64,000 nucleotides of DNA from Saitoella complicata NRRL Y-17804 (GCF_001661265.1 NW_017566996.1:434001-498000); one strand, 5' to 3'; shown: positions 10,661 through 21,446, numbered from the stretch's first letter. The notes: generated by a model not told the origin, from the letters alone. A program made the numbers and translations.

Positions 10661-12967
10661 ATGGATCAAGAAGATTCAACGAATAGATCATCAATAGAAA
10701 GCCTTGCAGCATCTGGCATCTTACCTGTTGACCTTCCTCGATCACTGGACGACGCACGACCATTGTCTTTACCTAGAGCAGCATCCAATTTTCTCGATCC
10801 ATGGACAAGTCAGAATACCGAACCAGATGATTTACCACTACCGCAACCAGCGCAATTGAACTTCGGCTTCGGCGGTGGAGAGGAAGGGGACGATGTGGAT
10901 AGCATTCTCAATGATCCGTCGTTATCCGACTTTACCAGGCGACAGCAATTGCAAGAGGTGTTTGGCCGAGCGGCATCAAATGGCGATCTCGACGTAATAC
11001 GAAAAGTTATTGATGGACCGGGGCAGAAACTTGTTGATGTTGATGCGCAGGATGAGAGTGGGACGACGCCGTTGATCATGGCAGCGTGTTTCGGTCGAAC
11101 AGATGTTGTGAAGGCATTGTTGGAGGCGCACGCGGATGTGAACAAGCAGGACAAGTACGGGTGGACAGCTACGATGTGGGCCTCAAACAACAATCATCCG
11201 GATCTGATTAAGGAGCTTGTTGCGCATGGTGCGTCCACCACGACGAAGACTACGAGTGGGCGAACAGCATTGGATTTCGCGGCGCCGGAGACATCTACGG
11301 AGGTTGCTGGATTCTTGACGAGAGGTAATGACGATAGTCCTGAGATTGGGACGTTGGGCATGATGGCTGGTTCGGACGATTGGTATGACCGAGGCGGGTT
11401 CTCGGAGGATAGGTTTGAGGAACAGATGGCTGAGGATGAGTTTCAAAAGAGGTTGATGATGGAGAGTGCGGCGAATTTGGAAGTGGATTTGTCCAGTTTG
11501 GGGTTGGATGATACGACTGATTCGCCATTTCTGGAGGAGATTGATGAGGGGCCGTCGTTTGATTATAGTCGGTGTTTGCCGTCGCAGATGTTTGTGTTTT
11601 CCGAGGAGGACCTACCGCATATCTTTGATGTTGTCATCACCCGGATGCAGCCCGTGCGGTCACCAGCCCAGAAGCCTGTTCCTGCCAACGTGCTCTTTCT
11701 CTGTGCGAGATTTGCACATTATTTCAGTACGCCAGAGTTGATGATGAAGCTGCTGGATGGTGCAGTGCTGCGGATACAGGATGTCACCAAGAAGCGAGCA
11801 GAAGACATGGCAAATCTGGCGTTCTGGATTTCGAACTGCACGCTGCTGTTATACCATATGAAGAAGGACCAGGGTTTAGTGGGCGTAACTATTCCACACC
11901 AGCAGGAGATTTCGGAGCTGATCAACGATATTTGGATGCTGCTCATCCAAGATGCGGAGCGAAGACTGGATAAAGTTCTCGATGCTGGAATGTTGGATAA
12001 TGAGACCATTCCGGGCTTGCAGAATGTGCAGTTCGAGAATGAATGGAGATTATTCAGGTCGCGGAAGAAGGAGGCGCCTGTTGAGGGCGTCCGGCCACCT
12101 TCACCACGGCGAAGAGCCGGACCCTCGCCGAGGAATATCACATCATTGCTGTCATCGACATTGTTCGTGATGGAAGCGTACGATGTGCACCCTGTCATTA
12201 TCGCTCAAACCTTTTCGCAACTGTTCTTCTGGGTTGGAGGAGAGCTGTTCAACCGCATAATCACGAAGAAGAAGTACTTGGCACGAAGCAGAGCAATGCA
12301 GATCCGAATGAATGTCAGTGCTTTGGAAGATTGGGCAACGCGCACCAACATTTTACGAAAAGAGGAACAAAGCGAGATGTCGTCACAGCCGAGCATCCAT
12401 GAGGCAGCACGGCACCATCTTATACCTGTTAATCAGCTCCTACAGTGGCTGCAGGTGTTATCGTCGATTGGGGATGATGTAGATGCATTGGAGACTACCC
12501 GTGAATCACTGCACAGACTCACCCTGCCACAGCTCGCACGGGCAGTGCGAGATTACCGGTATGAAGTGGGTGAAGGCAAGCTTTCTTCCGCGGTGAAGAA
12601 GATTATCTTTGATGTGCCGACTCAGAAGGCGGATGAAAAGCAGAAGATCGACAGTCTGGCTGATCATCTGTATGAAGAGGAGGATGCGATCACGTTGGAT
12701 ACCACGTACATGTTACCATTCAAGCTTGCCACTACAACTGAGATGATTCTCGCGTACGGTGCCGGTATCGGTGGTACGAACCGGGAAAGGGAGAGAAGAT
12801 ATACCCCGTTCCTTCCTGCCGAGTTTTTGGATAAGCTTGATGCGGAGAAGAAGAAGGCTCAGGGCGAGATTGAATCTGGGAGTAACGGCAAGACTTGGGA
12901 GGAGGAGGCTGCTGGTATCGAGGATCTGCGCAGAGCTGATCTTTCGACAGTGGAAGCGCGATGGTAA
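10661..12967 (+). CDS. Ankyrin-repeat and DIL (dilute) domain protein
   Basis: Single-exon 768-residue protein of the fungal 'DIL and ankyrin domain' family. Two to three ankyrin repeats lie at about residues 100-215 (GTTPLIMAACFGRTDVVKALL, then GWTATMWASNNNHPDLIKELV). A DIL domain like the cargo-binding tail of class V myosins spans about 340-665 (FCARFAHYF, ISNCTLLLYHMKKD, LFFWVGGELFNRII and SALEDWATR). There is no motor domain. The role is not established here; DIL domains bind cargo adaptors and Rab-linked partners, so a vesicle or polarity function is an inference. The start is the ATG followed by DQEDSTNR. Confidence 0.85.
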   Translation: MDQEDSTNRSSIESLAASGILPVDLPRSLDDARPLSLPRAASNFLDPWTSQNTEPDDLPLPQPAQLNFGFGGGEEGDDVDSILNDPSLSDFTRRQQLQEVFGRAASNGDLDVIRKVIDGPGQKLVDVDAQDESGTTPLIMAACFGRTDVVKALLEAHADVNKQDKYGWTATMWASNNNHPDLIKELVAHGASTTTKTTSGRTALDFAAPETSTEVAGFLTRGNDDSPEIGTLGMMAGSDDWYDRGGFSEDRFEEQMAEDEFQKRLMMESAANLEVDLSSLGLDDTTDSPFLEEIDEGPSFDYSRCLPSQMFVFSEEDLPHIFDVVITRMQPVRSPAQKPVPANVLFLCARFAHYFSTPELMMKLLDGAVLRIQDVTKKRAEDMANLAFWISNCTLLLYHMKKDQGLVGVTIPHQQEISELINDIWMLLIQDAERRLDKVLDAGMLDNETIPGLQNVQFENEWRLFRSRKKEAPVEGVRPPSPRRRAGPSPRNITSLLSSTLFVMEAYDVHPVIIAQTFSQLFFWVGGELFNRIITKKKYLARSRAMQIRMNVSALEDWATRTNILRKEEQSEMSSQPSIHEAARHHLIPVNQLLQWLQVLSSIGDDVDALETTRESLHRLTLPQLARAVRDYRYEVGEGKLSSAVKKIIFDVPTQKADEKQKIDSLADHLYEEEDAITLDTTYMLPFKLATTTEMILAYGAGIGGTNRERERRYTPFLPAEFLDKLDAEKKKAQGEIESGSNGKTWEEEAAGIEDLRRADLSTVEARW

Positions 12968-13823
12968 CAGCATAATGATTCCACTCTTTGGCGTTTTCGG
13001 TGCGCGGTTAGGAACAAGACTAGCATATGATACAGGCATGAATTACAAGCGTTATCTGTCTTAGTCTCCTCGTATGTGTAAATGATCGACAATCTCGATG
13101 GTTTCATGTCCTAACGGCTCTTGTACACCCGTGCTCGTTCAAAATATTAAAAGACATCTCAAACATGGTCTCCTGAATCTATTCGTACACCTATACTCCT
13201 TGTAATTGGCCTTCATCGAGTTGCGGAAGCTCTCCATACCTCTCAGTCTTGACAACTGGTGTACGAAAAGCATACAACCGGTCCGGTCTGGTATCTACGC
13301 AACGTCCAAGAGATCGATCACTGATAGCACACACATCACTCTCAACGGCATTGTGAAGCGCACTCGGAGCTCAACGTCAAGGAAGCGACCACTCCTCATC
13401 GATGTTTCGTCTCCCGGATCGGTCTCGGAATTTCCCACGCTATGATTAAGCTGCGAAATAAATACCCAAACTATTCTTGCGCTGTTGACATGGCATGCTG
13501 CCATTTGTACAAGATTGGTTCCCTCAGAACTCAGTCTTCAAACAGGCATCTTCAATGGTTGCCACTGACAAGCCTTTCATCCTGGGTTTGGTGTAAGCAT
13601 CCGTGCGTGTAAGGGCGTCGACATGGACATTGGAAAGCACAACGCGTGTTGCTTTGATAGTCATCACTTTTCAGTCCAACGATCGTAGATATCTGTTCTC
13701 ATAGCATGCACACGATGTCCTTTGAACATCCACAAGGACTGTAACTGCAAAATAACACCTCCAAACAAGAAATCGTTCAGATAACAAATATATGGTTGCG
13801 CTCACTGTCACGATAATCGTTTC
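12968..13823. other. Intergenic before tRNA-Arg
   Basis: The 3' flank of the ankyrin-DIL gene and about 0.8 kb with no recognisable gene. Short open frames at 13206-13445 (plus) and 13295-13504 (minus) overlap each other and match no family I know. Confidence 0.5.
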
Positions 13824-13896
13824 GGCCTGTTGGCGCAATGGTTAGCGCATCCGTTTCCGGTACGGAAGGTTCCCGGTTCAAGTCCGGGGCAGGTCG
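13824..13896 (+). tRNA. tRNA-Arg (anticodon CCG)
   Basis: Complete cloverleaf of 73 nt. The acceptor stem is GGCCTGT paired with GCAGGTC, with discriminator G. The D stem is GCGC/GCGC and the anticodon stem TCCGT/ACGGA with loop TTCCGGT, so the anticodon is CCG (13857-13859), reading CGG. The T stem is CCCGG/CCGGG with loop TTCAAGT. No intron is present. Confidence 0.95.
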
Positions 13897-13900
13897 CCTG

Positions 13901-13914
13901 TTTTTGTTTTTTTT
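13901..13914 (+). terminator. RNA polymerase III terminator of the tRNA
   Basis: T5 then G then T8 begin five bases after the tRNA end, the usual oligo-T stop for Pol III. Confidence 0.8.
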
Positions 13915-14167
13915 GTGTGTCATCTGACCTCCCTTTAAGCATAATTCGTGGACGCGAAAGGGTCTTGGACTGACGAAAGTCCTTTTTATTGCGCATCCAG
14001 TTCGCCTTTGATTGCTGTGAGCTTTCGCCCGTGGCAACTCTGCTCGTGGCTTCCCGAGTTCGGCAAAGTGCTCTTCCCCAGTCCTTGCCCCTGCAACGTT
14101 GACATTCGCATCTTTCTCCCAATATTTCCACATCCACCAGCTTGGGGAAAAGAACCAAACGCGAATC

Positions 14168-15009
14168 ATGTCGGAATCACCAATAATCGAAACCATCTCC
14201 TCCGTCCCCGGCGGCCACCCCTTCCAATCCCTCGACATCCTCCGTCCTGCATCCTTCGACTCCTCAACCGTCTCCCGCTGGGTCATCTTCATCCACGGTG
14301 GTGCATGGTAATCTTGAAAGTGAAGATTCTTTTACAACAGAGACTGACGACTTCAAAAAATTACAGGCGAGATCCAAACAACACCAGCAAAGACGGACAT
14401 CCACTCCTCACCTCCCTCCTCTCCACCACCACAACCACCACTTCCCCTCCCTTCGGGTGCGCATCACTAAACTACCGTCTCTCACCCGACGTAACACACC
14501 CCGCTCACCTGGATGACTGTATCTCCGCTCTCCGCCTGCTACACGAGCAATATGGTATGCAAGAGTATATCCTCGTCGGGCACTCCGCCGGTGCGACACT
14601 GGCATTCCAAATCGCCCACGCCCTTTCACCCTCACAGAAAGGAGACCTCGGAACCCTGAAATCATTAATATGTACAGAAGGCCTCTACGACCTCGCTGAT
14701 CTATGCACGGAATACCCTGACTACACCTCCTTTGTCGAATCCGCATTCGACTCGGTCCGTGCCGCATCGGTCGCAAGTCCGGTGAATCTGTTAGAAGGTG
14801 TGGAGAAAGAGGGGGTTGAGGTTGTGTTGGTGCAGAGTATGGAAGATGAGTTGTTGAGTCCGTGGCAGACGGGTCTTATGGAGGAGAGGTTGGAGAGGAG
14901 GGGGTGGAGTGTTGAGGTTAGGGGGGCGGCGGGGAAGCATGATGAGGTGTTTGTTGGACCTGAAGTAGTTGAAGTCGCTAGAGAGGTGATCGAGAAGGTG
15001 TGGTCGTAA
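14168..15009 (+). CDS. BNA7: Kynurenine formamidase (arylformamidase)
   Basis: Hydrolyses N-formylkynurenine to kynurenine in the tryptophan-to-NAD pathway (cytosolic alpha/beta hydrolase). Exons 14168-14307 and 14367-15009 (intron 59 nt) give 260 residues. The oxyanion motif HGGAW at 43-47 is formed across the splice. The nucleophile is Ser120 in GHSAG. The likely acid is Asp207 in a MEDELL loop, and the likely His is His238 in GKHDEVF. NYRLSP at 82-87 is the usual substrate-side motif. The start ATG is the first in the frame leading to HGGAW; it lies 271 bp after the tRNA. Confidence 0.9.
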
Positions 15010-15257
15010 GGTTTGGGGGTTGTGGTACGGCAGGGGACATTGAAGCGTTGACGGATAAGAATGCTACGAACAAGGTAGACGTGATAGAGATGCACCAGTA
15101 TGCTTATTAGGCCTTCGCGTACGAAAGGACTGCCTCCTAAATCTAATCAAATGACCAAGCACCGAAACGCCAGACCCAATTGCTCAAACACCCCGGGTAT
15201 GACGCGTCCCAGATTTCCAGAACGCGTAAAGCTTCAAACGCCATATCTCGCATCCCA

Positions 15258-15681
15258 TCACGAGAAATCCAATGACATCTGCGCGGCAACAGCCTGCAAA
15301 TCATCAACCTGTAAGAGCATTGTGAGCATGAACCTCTTGATCCCCATCAAAGCAATCACCTCGAGCATGACAGCCCTATTCTCATCCCCCTCCTTCGCCA
15401 TCCTCGCTTTCTTCTCTGCGACAGCGCGGTGTACAGCTTCTGTACGCAGTTGTTAGCTCACGATCCTCAAGAAAAGAGGCTTACAAAGGCATACCAGTTG
15501 CGAAGATTTTCAGGTATTCACCCGCCATTGCAAGTGCGGCGGCATTGGTCTTTGTCTCGTCAGGATGTGCGAAGGCGCGTTGGAAGATTTTGTTGAGGGT
15601 TTGTGGAGGGAGGGAGGGCATTGCTTGGAGGTCGAATACCTCGTTGGTGGTGCTTGTGTTTCCGTTTGCGTCTGATGACAT
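15258..15681 (-). CDS. MHF2: CENP-X / MHF2 histone-fold protein
   Basis: Small histone-fold partner of CENP-S/MHF1, acting at kinetochores and with FANCM-type helicases in fork repair. Three exons: from the start to 15495, then 15360-15439 and 15258-15308 (introns 55 and 51 nt; the second is a multiple of three and readable through). Once both introns are removed the family core appears: LPPQTLNKIFQRAF, NAAALAMAGEYLKIFATEAVHRAV, then VMLEVDDLQAV and the terminal QMSLDF. The start used is the Met of MSSDANGN (105 residues). An in-frame ATG at 15858 would add 59 residues and overlap the divergent SDR gene; which is used cannot be told from sequence. Confidence 0.85.
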
Positions 15682-15834
15682 TGTGGATGGCTGGGATGGT
15701 GTTTTGTCTACGTTACCGAGGAGGTCTTTTGTGCCTGGCGGGATGTTCGATGATGATGTAACAGCCAAGGGTAGTCCCAATCGATCCGCAAATGGATCGC
15801 CTTCCCTTAAGATCCTCCATAATCTCAATACGAA

Positions 15835-16878
15835 ATGTTCACGCGCATCACTCGCCATTCCGCTTCCCGCTCGATCACCTCCACGGTTTTACGTCATCCT
15901 TACCCACCCCTCTCCCACCTCGCCTATAAATCCCCTCTCACCTCCTCCATTTCCAATGTCAAACCGATCAGAACCTTCACAACAACACAAATTAGAAAAA
16001 TGCCCACCAACGCCGCTCCCACAGCAGACCTCGTCGCTTCCTCCCTCTTCGACTGTTCCGGTCTCGTTGCCGTCATCACCGGTGGTGGAACGGGTATCGG
16101 TCTCATGATCGCCCAGGGACTCGCCGCGAACGGTGCCAAGGTCTACATCATCGGTCGTCGTAAGGACGTTCTCGAAACTGCGGCGAAGGAGCACGGATCC
16201 GACACGAAGGGTGAGATCATCCCCCTTGTAGGCGATATCACGGATAAAGCGCAGATCGAGGAATTGGCGCGCCAGATCAAGGAGAAGGAAGGACAGGTTA
16301 ACTTGCTTGTCAACAATGCCGGTATCTCGGGTCCTACTGGAAAGGCAGAGGGTAAGGACGCGGAAGAGTTCAAGAAGAATCTTTGGGGACAGGAGTTCAG
16401 TGAGTGGAATGATGTCTGGAACACCAATGTCGCTTCGCACTACTTCACCACCATCGGATTCCTTCCCCTCCTCGAGGCGGGAACGAAGTCGAAGACTGGA
16501 TTCTCTTCGTCGATTATCAACATTTCTTCGATTTCTGGGTTGACGAAGGACCACCAATCCCACTTCGCGTACAACTCCTCCAAGGCCGCATCGATCCACC
16601 TCACCCGCCTCATGGCAAAAGAGTTCGCGCCTCTCAAGATCCGCGTGAATACCATCGCTCCTGGTGTCTTCCCCTCGGAGATGACGACGGATGAGTCCGA
16701 TGACAGGAATGTCTCCGTGTATGACAAGGAAATGGAGATTCCCGCCGGAAGAGCTGGCGATGTCAAAGAGATGGTTGGGACGGCGTTGTATTTGGCGAGT
16801 AAGGCTGGGTTGTACACGAATGGTGTTATTATTCCGGTTGATGGTGGGTTTTTGTTGAGTGGACCTTCCGCTTACTAA
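15835..16878 (+). CDS. Short-chain dehydrogenase/reductase, possible mitochondrial presequence
   Basis: Classical SDR of about 292 residues plus an N-terminal extension; substrate unknown. From the ATG at 15835 the cofactor motif GGGTGIG is at 83-89, NNAG at 160-163, the active-site Ser about 231-232 and YxxxK at Tyr246/Lys250. The arginine in GRRKD after the second strand suggests NADPH preference (inference). The first 55 residues contain no Asp or Glu and end in RTFTTTQIRKM, as in a mitochondrial targeting peptide. A second in-frame ATG at 16000 would give a cytosolic enzyme, and a TATA box lies 75 bp upstream of it. No intron. Confidence 0.85.
   Translation: MFTRITRHSASRSITSTVLRHPYPPLSHLAYKSPLTSSISNVKPIRTFTTTQIRKMPTNAAPTADLVASSLFDCSGLVAVITGGGTGIGLMIAQGLAANGAKVYIIGRRKDVLETAAKEHGSDTKGEIIPLVGDITDKAQIEELARQIKEKEGQVNLLVNNAGISGPTGKAEGKDAEEFKKNLWGQEFSEWNDVWNTNVASHYFTTIGFLPLLEAGTKSKTGFSSSIINISSISGLTKDHQSHFAYNSSKAASIHLTRLMAKEFAPLKIRVNTIAPGVFPSEMTTDESDDRNVSVYDKEMEIPAGRAGDVKEMVGTALYLASKAGLYTNGVIIPVDGGFLLSGPSAY
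15925..15931 (+). promoter_or_regulatory. TATA box, SDR gene
   Basis: TATAAAT in the context CGCCTATAAATCCCC, 75 bp before the internal ATG at 16000. If it directs transcription, the mRNA would start near 15955 and exclude the ATG at 15835. Confidence 0.45.
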
Positions 16879-17496
16879 ACCAAAACGTCACGGATGTGGT
16901 AGGATACGATAGTGGATGACTAGGAATATACCAACTGGCCTTGATGGTCCACCTTTTTATGAAGTTATTTTTGCTACGGCAGCTGTGCTGCCCTTGTCCA
17001 CTGTTCAACGGTACCCGTTCTTCCCACGCTCATTGAGAAAACTTCAACGAACCAACCTTGAACGTCCGTGAGTTTAACATAATCATTCGTTGATGTCTAG
17101 AAGTGTCAAGACATTTCACGGCTCATGATACATTTTCTGGACGTCTGACTCTCATTACTCTCCGGCATGCTTGGTAATTAAACCTTGTTTCGTAGCATGC
17201 ATATCCGCGTTTCAAACAGACTCCCTTGCTCGAAAAAGCTTACCCAAGCAGCAGGGATAAGAAGGAAAAATGCCCAGCCTCCTTCTGACGCCCCCTTCTC
17301 TATAAATCCCCGTCCTCCTCGCTGATTCGAGGTTTGTCCTCAGTCAACCCACTCACTACATCCCCATCACCAAAAGAAGACGCAGGTCGTCTTCGAGTTT
17401 TTGTGTTTCGTTTCACTTCATCCGTTTAAGTTATCAGTTTTTGCGGAGCAGGTCTCTTGCAGCATTCCATCTCTTACGTTCAAGAATCATTCGATA
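16879..17496. other. Intergenic, SDR 3' end to cupredoxin promoter
   Basis: No coding frame recognised. The right half holds the cupredoxin promoter and a leader of roughly 165 nt. Confidence 0.5.
17301..17307 (+). promoter_or_regulatory. TATA box, cupredoxin gene
   Basis: TATAAAT in CTTCTCTATAAATCCCC, followed about 30-100 bp later by a pyrimidine/CA-rich leader and the ATG at 17497. TATA boxes are common at strongly regulated fungal genes for secreted proteins. Confidence 0.55.
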
Positions 17497-18315
17497 ATGT
17501 ACGCCTTCTCTACGATCACCTCTCTCCTCGCCTTCTCGGCCGCACTGGTTGCTGGTCAGGCCAACATCACGGCTGCTTTCCTCAATACCACTGCTGTCAA
17601 TGTTACGAGCAGTAACAAAGCTATTGATGGCGGTGCGTTGGCGAACACCTCTTACGCCTCTTCGTCGGCTGTTACGCATGTTGTCGAGGTTGGAAAGGGT
17701 GGGTTGACCTTCAACCCGCCCCAGCTCCAGGCTGCCGTCGGCGATATGGTCCAATTCCAATTCTGGCCCAAGGTACTTCCCATCACTCTCCCCTCCCCCT
17801 TCATTCACCTAACCGTTGTCGAACAGAACCACTCCGTCGCCCAAGCCGCCTTCGCAAACCCCTGTGCTCCCATTCCCGCCGCCGCCGGCGTCGCCCAATT
17901 CTGGTCCGGCTTCATGCCCGTCTCTAACTCCTCCACCTCCATCCCGACCTACACCATCCTCGTCAACAGCACCACTCCGCTCTGGTTCTACTGCTCGCAG
18001 GGAGACCACTGTCAAAGCGGAATGGTCGGTGTGATTAACCCTACTTCCAATAAGACGCTCGAGGCGTTCAAGGCTAGTGCGGCAAAGGCGACGGAGAACC
18101 TCAGTCCCGGGCAGGTTCCGGTTACTGGGGCCAATGGGACGGTGGTCGGGGCGAATGGTACTGTGAGTGGGACTACTGGGGGGCGTGTGAACTCTACTTC
18201 GGCGAATGGGACGATTGCGAGCTCTTCGACTGGTGGTGCTGGACACTTGAATGTCGATGTCATGACTGTTACCTTGGCTGTTGTTACCGGTCTCATTGGG
18301 TTTTCCTTCGTTTAG
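17497..18315 (+). CDS. Secreted cupredoxin with probable GPI anchor
   Basis: Extracellular blue-copper-like protein of the fungal GPI-anchored cupredoxin group; role unknown, possibly cell-wall or redox related. Exons 17497-17772 and 17827-18315 give 254 residues; the 54-nt intron (branch cacctaac) is a multiple of three. A signal peptide covers about residues 1-20 (LLAFSAALVAGQA). The cupredoxin core has FNPPQLQAAVGDMVQFQFWP and candidate type-1 ligands: the His of NHSV, then Cys, His and Met in FYCSQGDHCQSGM. Many N-glycosylation sequons follow, then a Gly/Ser/Thr-rich linker and a hydrophobic tail ending GLIGFSFV, as expected for GPI attachment. Confidence 0.9.
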   Translation: MYAFSTITSLLAFSAALVAGQANITAAFLNTTAVNVTSSNKAIDGGALANTSYASSSAVTHVVEVGKGGLTFNPPQLQAAVGDMVQFQFWPKVLPITLPSPFIHLTVVEQNHSVAQAAFANPCAPIPAAAGVAQFWSGFMPVSNSSTSIPTYTILVNSTTPLWFYCSQGDHCQSGMVGVINPTSNKTLEAFKASAAKATENLSPGQVPVTGANGTVVGANGTVSGTTGGRVNSTSANGTIASSSTGGAGHLNVDVMTVTLAVVTGLIGFSFV

Positions 18316-18804
18316 ATAGCCTTGGTGAGTTGTGAGATCTCTGGGCGTTGTTTGGATGATTGTATATTCTTGGTGATGGAATCTGATAACTTAGACACAA
18401 CACGATGTGCACTGTTCGTAGTAACGTAGGGCATGATGAGCGCTGTAAAGGTCCAGAGCACCTGAATTAAGGTAGGTCTTTTTTTGAACGGGGTCGTAGG
18501 GGTTAGTCACCTTGCTCTCAGTAGTTGACAAGGCCCAGACTGGTATGTACAAACCTTATTATTGACCCAAAGGTATGCGATCTAAATCAAAAGCACCGAA
18601 CGAACGCCGGTTGAACAACGCCGCAGCACAAGAAACCCTAATCTTGCATATATTGCGCAATCTATCGTACCACGCTTCGTGAATGTTGAATATTCGTAAA
18701 GCCACTCAGCCTCATTACATCCCAAAACAACCTCTTTCTCCCTCCTCGATATCGTGCTCACCTTCAGATCCTCCGTTCGCTCTGAACATTTGGCCTTTTG
18801 ACGC
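18316..18804. other. Intergenic between convergent cupredoxin and DGK1
   Basis: The two 3' UTRs face each other here. No further gene recognised. Confidence 0.5.
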
Positions 18805-19860
18805 CTAGATGATGTACTTCACAACCACCTGCAACAAGCATGCGCTGACAATAGGAATGACCACATTGTCATCCAGGCCAAAGACATCCAATTGCTCGGC
18901 GAAAGCTCCAATGATACCCGTGATGGCGCACAAACCTCCCAAACTGACCTTGCTGGTCTTCGGGTTCCAGCTCAAGGTTTCGGCAGATCCACCTCCGGGG
19001 AAGAAGTACTCGTCCTTGTAAGTAGCCAATACGCCCCAGAAAAGGTAACCAGCAGCAGAACCAACCGCGGCAGCAGAAAGGGTACCGATGAGGGACTTGC
19101 CGGGGCGAAGGGAAGGACCGTAGCGTCCCCACGCACGACCGAAGCCAGAGGCAGCAGTATCGCACCACGAAAGAAGAAGAAGAGAAACAATGGCAATGTC
19201 CTGTGAGAAGGTGCATCAGTGGGACATTCCACGAAATCTTACGATCAAGAAGCTTCTCACCTTGGGGAAGAATTTCATTACTGTCCAGGCACCGACGAGA
19301 TACCAGATAACTCCATTCCATCCCATACGTTCCGACTCACGCATCAAGAAGCCGAGGACACGGATGTAGAAGTTGTTGAAGTTTTGATAATTGAAACGGA
19401 GCCAATCGGCCGCAACGATTGGGACCAACATGTAGAGGAGGAAAGGGGTAACCGAGGTGGCCTCGACACCGGCACAGTACATCGCAAGTGCAAGGAAGCC
19501 GATGGAAGAATGAAGTGCTTTTCTTTGGAGCTGTTTGCTGGTCAGTTATATTCATTGAACTGCAGATTTTCAACAAACCTCGTAGACACGCGCAATCCTT
19601 GCCCAGAACGTCTCCTTCAGCACAATCTCTTCCTCATCCTCAACATCACTCGCCAAAATAGACTTGCTCCGTCTTCTTCTCGGTCTTGATCGTGCGGTAT
19701 CATTCAACTCTGATCCCGAACTCAAGGCTGACTCGCGTTCAGGGGAAACGGTTAGGATATTGTTCTCATCGAGAGATGTAAGTCGTCCTAATGACGGGGT
19801 ACCCGTAGGCTTTGTCATCGACCGTGTTGCTGGCCTGTGAGTAGGCGATGGAGACGACAT
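18805..19860 (-). CDS. DGK1: CTP-dependent diacylglycerol kinase
   Basis: ER/nuclear-membrane enzyme that uses CTP to make phosphatidate from diacylglycerol, opposing the Pah1 lipin. Exons 19579-19860, 19261-19530 and 18805-19200 (introns 48 and 60 nt) give 315 residues. A polar, Arg-rich N-terminus (RPRRRRSKS) is followed by LQRKALHSSIGFLAL, the ADWLRF segment and the hallmark SWCDTAASGFGRAWGRYGPSLRPGKS that marks the dolichol kinase/Dgk1 fold. Five to seven hydrophobic helices are seen. The start chosen is MSSPSPTHR; an upstream in-frame ATG-like codon would add 30 residues. It is divergent from ARP10, 186 bp apart. Confidence 0.9.
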
Positions 19861-20046
19861 TTTCGCTGTTCTCTCGATCTTCTTGGTTTTGTCGAAGTAT
19901 GGGATTTTGTGAGACGTGTCGACGTTACAGCTCGACGCGCCAGACGTCACCCAAGAGTACGACTGACCTGTAAATATCCGGATATCTGGAAAGCCTCCGA
20001 AAACTCATGAAATCACTGTGAGAGGGTCAATTGATACTGGGTGAAT

Positions 20047-21446
20047 ATGGCCTCGCTACTTTCTTCGATCACGGGGCGGAAGACAGCTTCTTCACCGCAG
20101 AAATCACCGTCGAAGGCATCGTCTCGACCACCGCTTGTTGCTCGTGCTCTATCACGGCGGACGACATCGGGACTGTCTGAGACTCAAGAGCAGGACCGTG
20201 TTGTGCTTGACATCGGCTGCCGGTACATCCGGGCAGGGTTCAGTGGAGAGGCAACCCCATTGGCCTCAGTACGCATGGCGACAAAAGGCATGAAAAGGCA
20301 TTGGGAAGGTGGACGGAAGACATGCAATCCTGTGTGTATGCTTGAAGGGGAAGTTGGGACGCTATGGGGACTGGATGTACGGGATTGCGACACGGGAGTG
20401 CTCGACGATACACTGGAATTGTACCTCCGGCAAATATACCAAAGGTACGTTCGTACCAGATTCTTTCGAGGGCAAGAGATTAATGTGATCGCAGATACCT
20501 CCTCGTCGACAGCAAAACCAAGAAAGTCATCCTGACCGAATCACCGCTAACGCCAATACACATCAAAATGGCAATGGCACGAATACTGTTCACCTACTTC
20601 CAAATCCCCTCAATAACCTTCATATCCTCGCCAACCGCAGCCTGCGTCGCTTCCGGCGTCCGTAACGGGTTTGTGATAGATATCGGATGGCAGCAGACTA
20701 TCATTACCCCGGTCTACGATTTGCGACCATTGACACCGTTTATCGTCCGTACAGGTATAGCAGGTAATCGTCTCCATAGACGTGTCGAATACCTCCTCCG
20801 AAACTATGGGTTTCCCCCACTACCGCCAAACTCTCGAGCCGAAGACACTGAAGACTTCTGCCAACGCGGCTTAATCTGCCTTCCCACGACACGAATTCCG
20901 TCACCCAAAACCACCGCAGACGAAGATTTCCGATCAACATATGACAGCGATACCCGTACCTCTGACGTCGAATGGACTGCACCGACGACTGGAGAGCGCC
21001 ACATGATTCCCGGCTGGATCCGGGATGCGGCGGTCGAGATCTTCTTCGAGGGTGCGGAGGACGAGTATCAGGATAATGATGCGAGGTCACTACCCCAAGC
21101 CGTGACGCATTCTCTCCGGAAATGCTCGAGGGACATTCGTGCGCAGGTTACGCGGAACGTCATCCTCACAGGCGGCTGCTCCAATATCCCTGGTATCCGT
21201 ACCCGTATCCGATCCATCGTCCAATCCTCACTCTCCAAAATAACTGGATCGGCGGATGCCGGGGAGAGGGTGAGGGTACTCGAGACTCCGAATGAAGCGG
21301 CATGGGTTGGTGCTAGTTTGTTGGGGAGTATGCGGGTACAGGGATTATTTGAGATTACGAGGGGTGAGTGGTATGAGGGTGTTGGTGTGCCGGACTGGAC
21401 GCAGTTTAGGGAGATTGTGGGGGTGGAGGCGGAGGCGAAGGGATGA
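20047..21446 (+). CDS. ARP10: Actin-related protein 10 (dynactin pointed-end)
   Basis: Arp10/Arp11 of the dynactin pointed-end complex, the dynein cofactor used in nuclear and vesicle movement in hyphae. Exons 20047-20444 and 20495-21446 (intron 50 nt) give 449 residues. Actin-fold landmarks: phosphate-1 loop VVLDIGCRYIRAGFSGE, phosphate-2 FVIDIGWQQTIITPVYD, and NVILTGGCSNIPGIRTRI near the C-terminus. The N-terminus is a Ser/Lys-rich extension of about 45 residues. The divergence from conventional actin fits Arp10 rather than Arp1-3. Confidence 0.88.

Noticed and set aside
13206-13504. Small genes left of the tRNA
   Set aside because: Overlapping short frames on both strands with no similarity or splice support.
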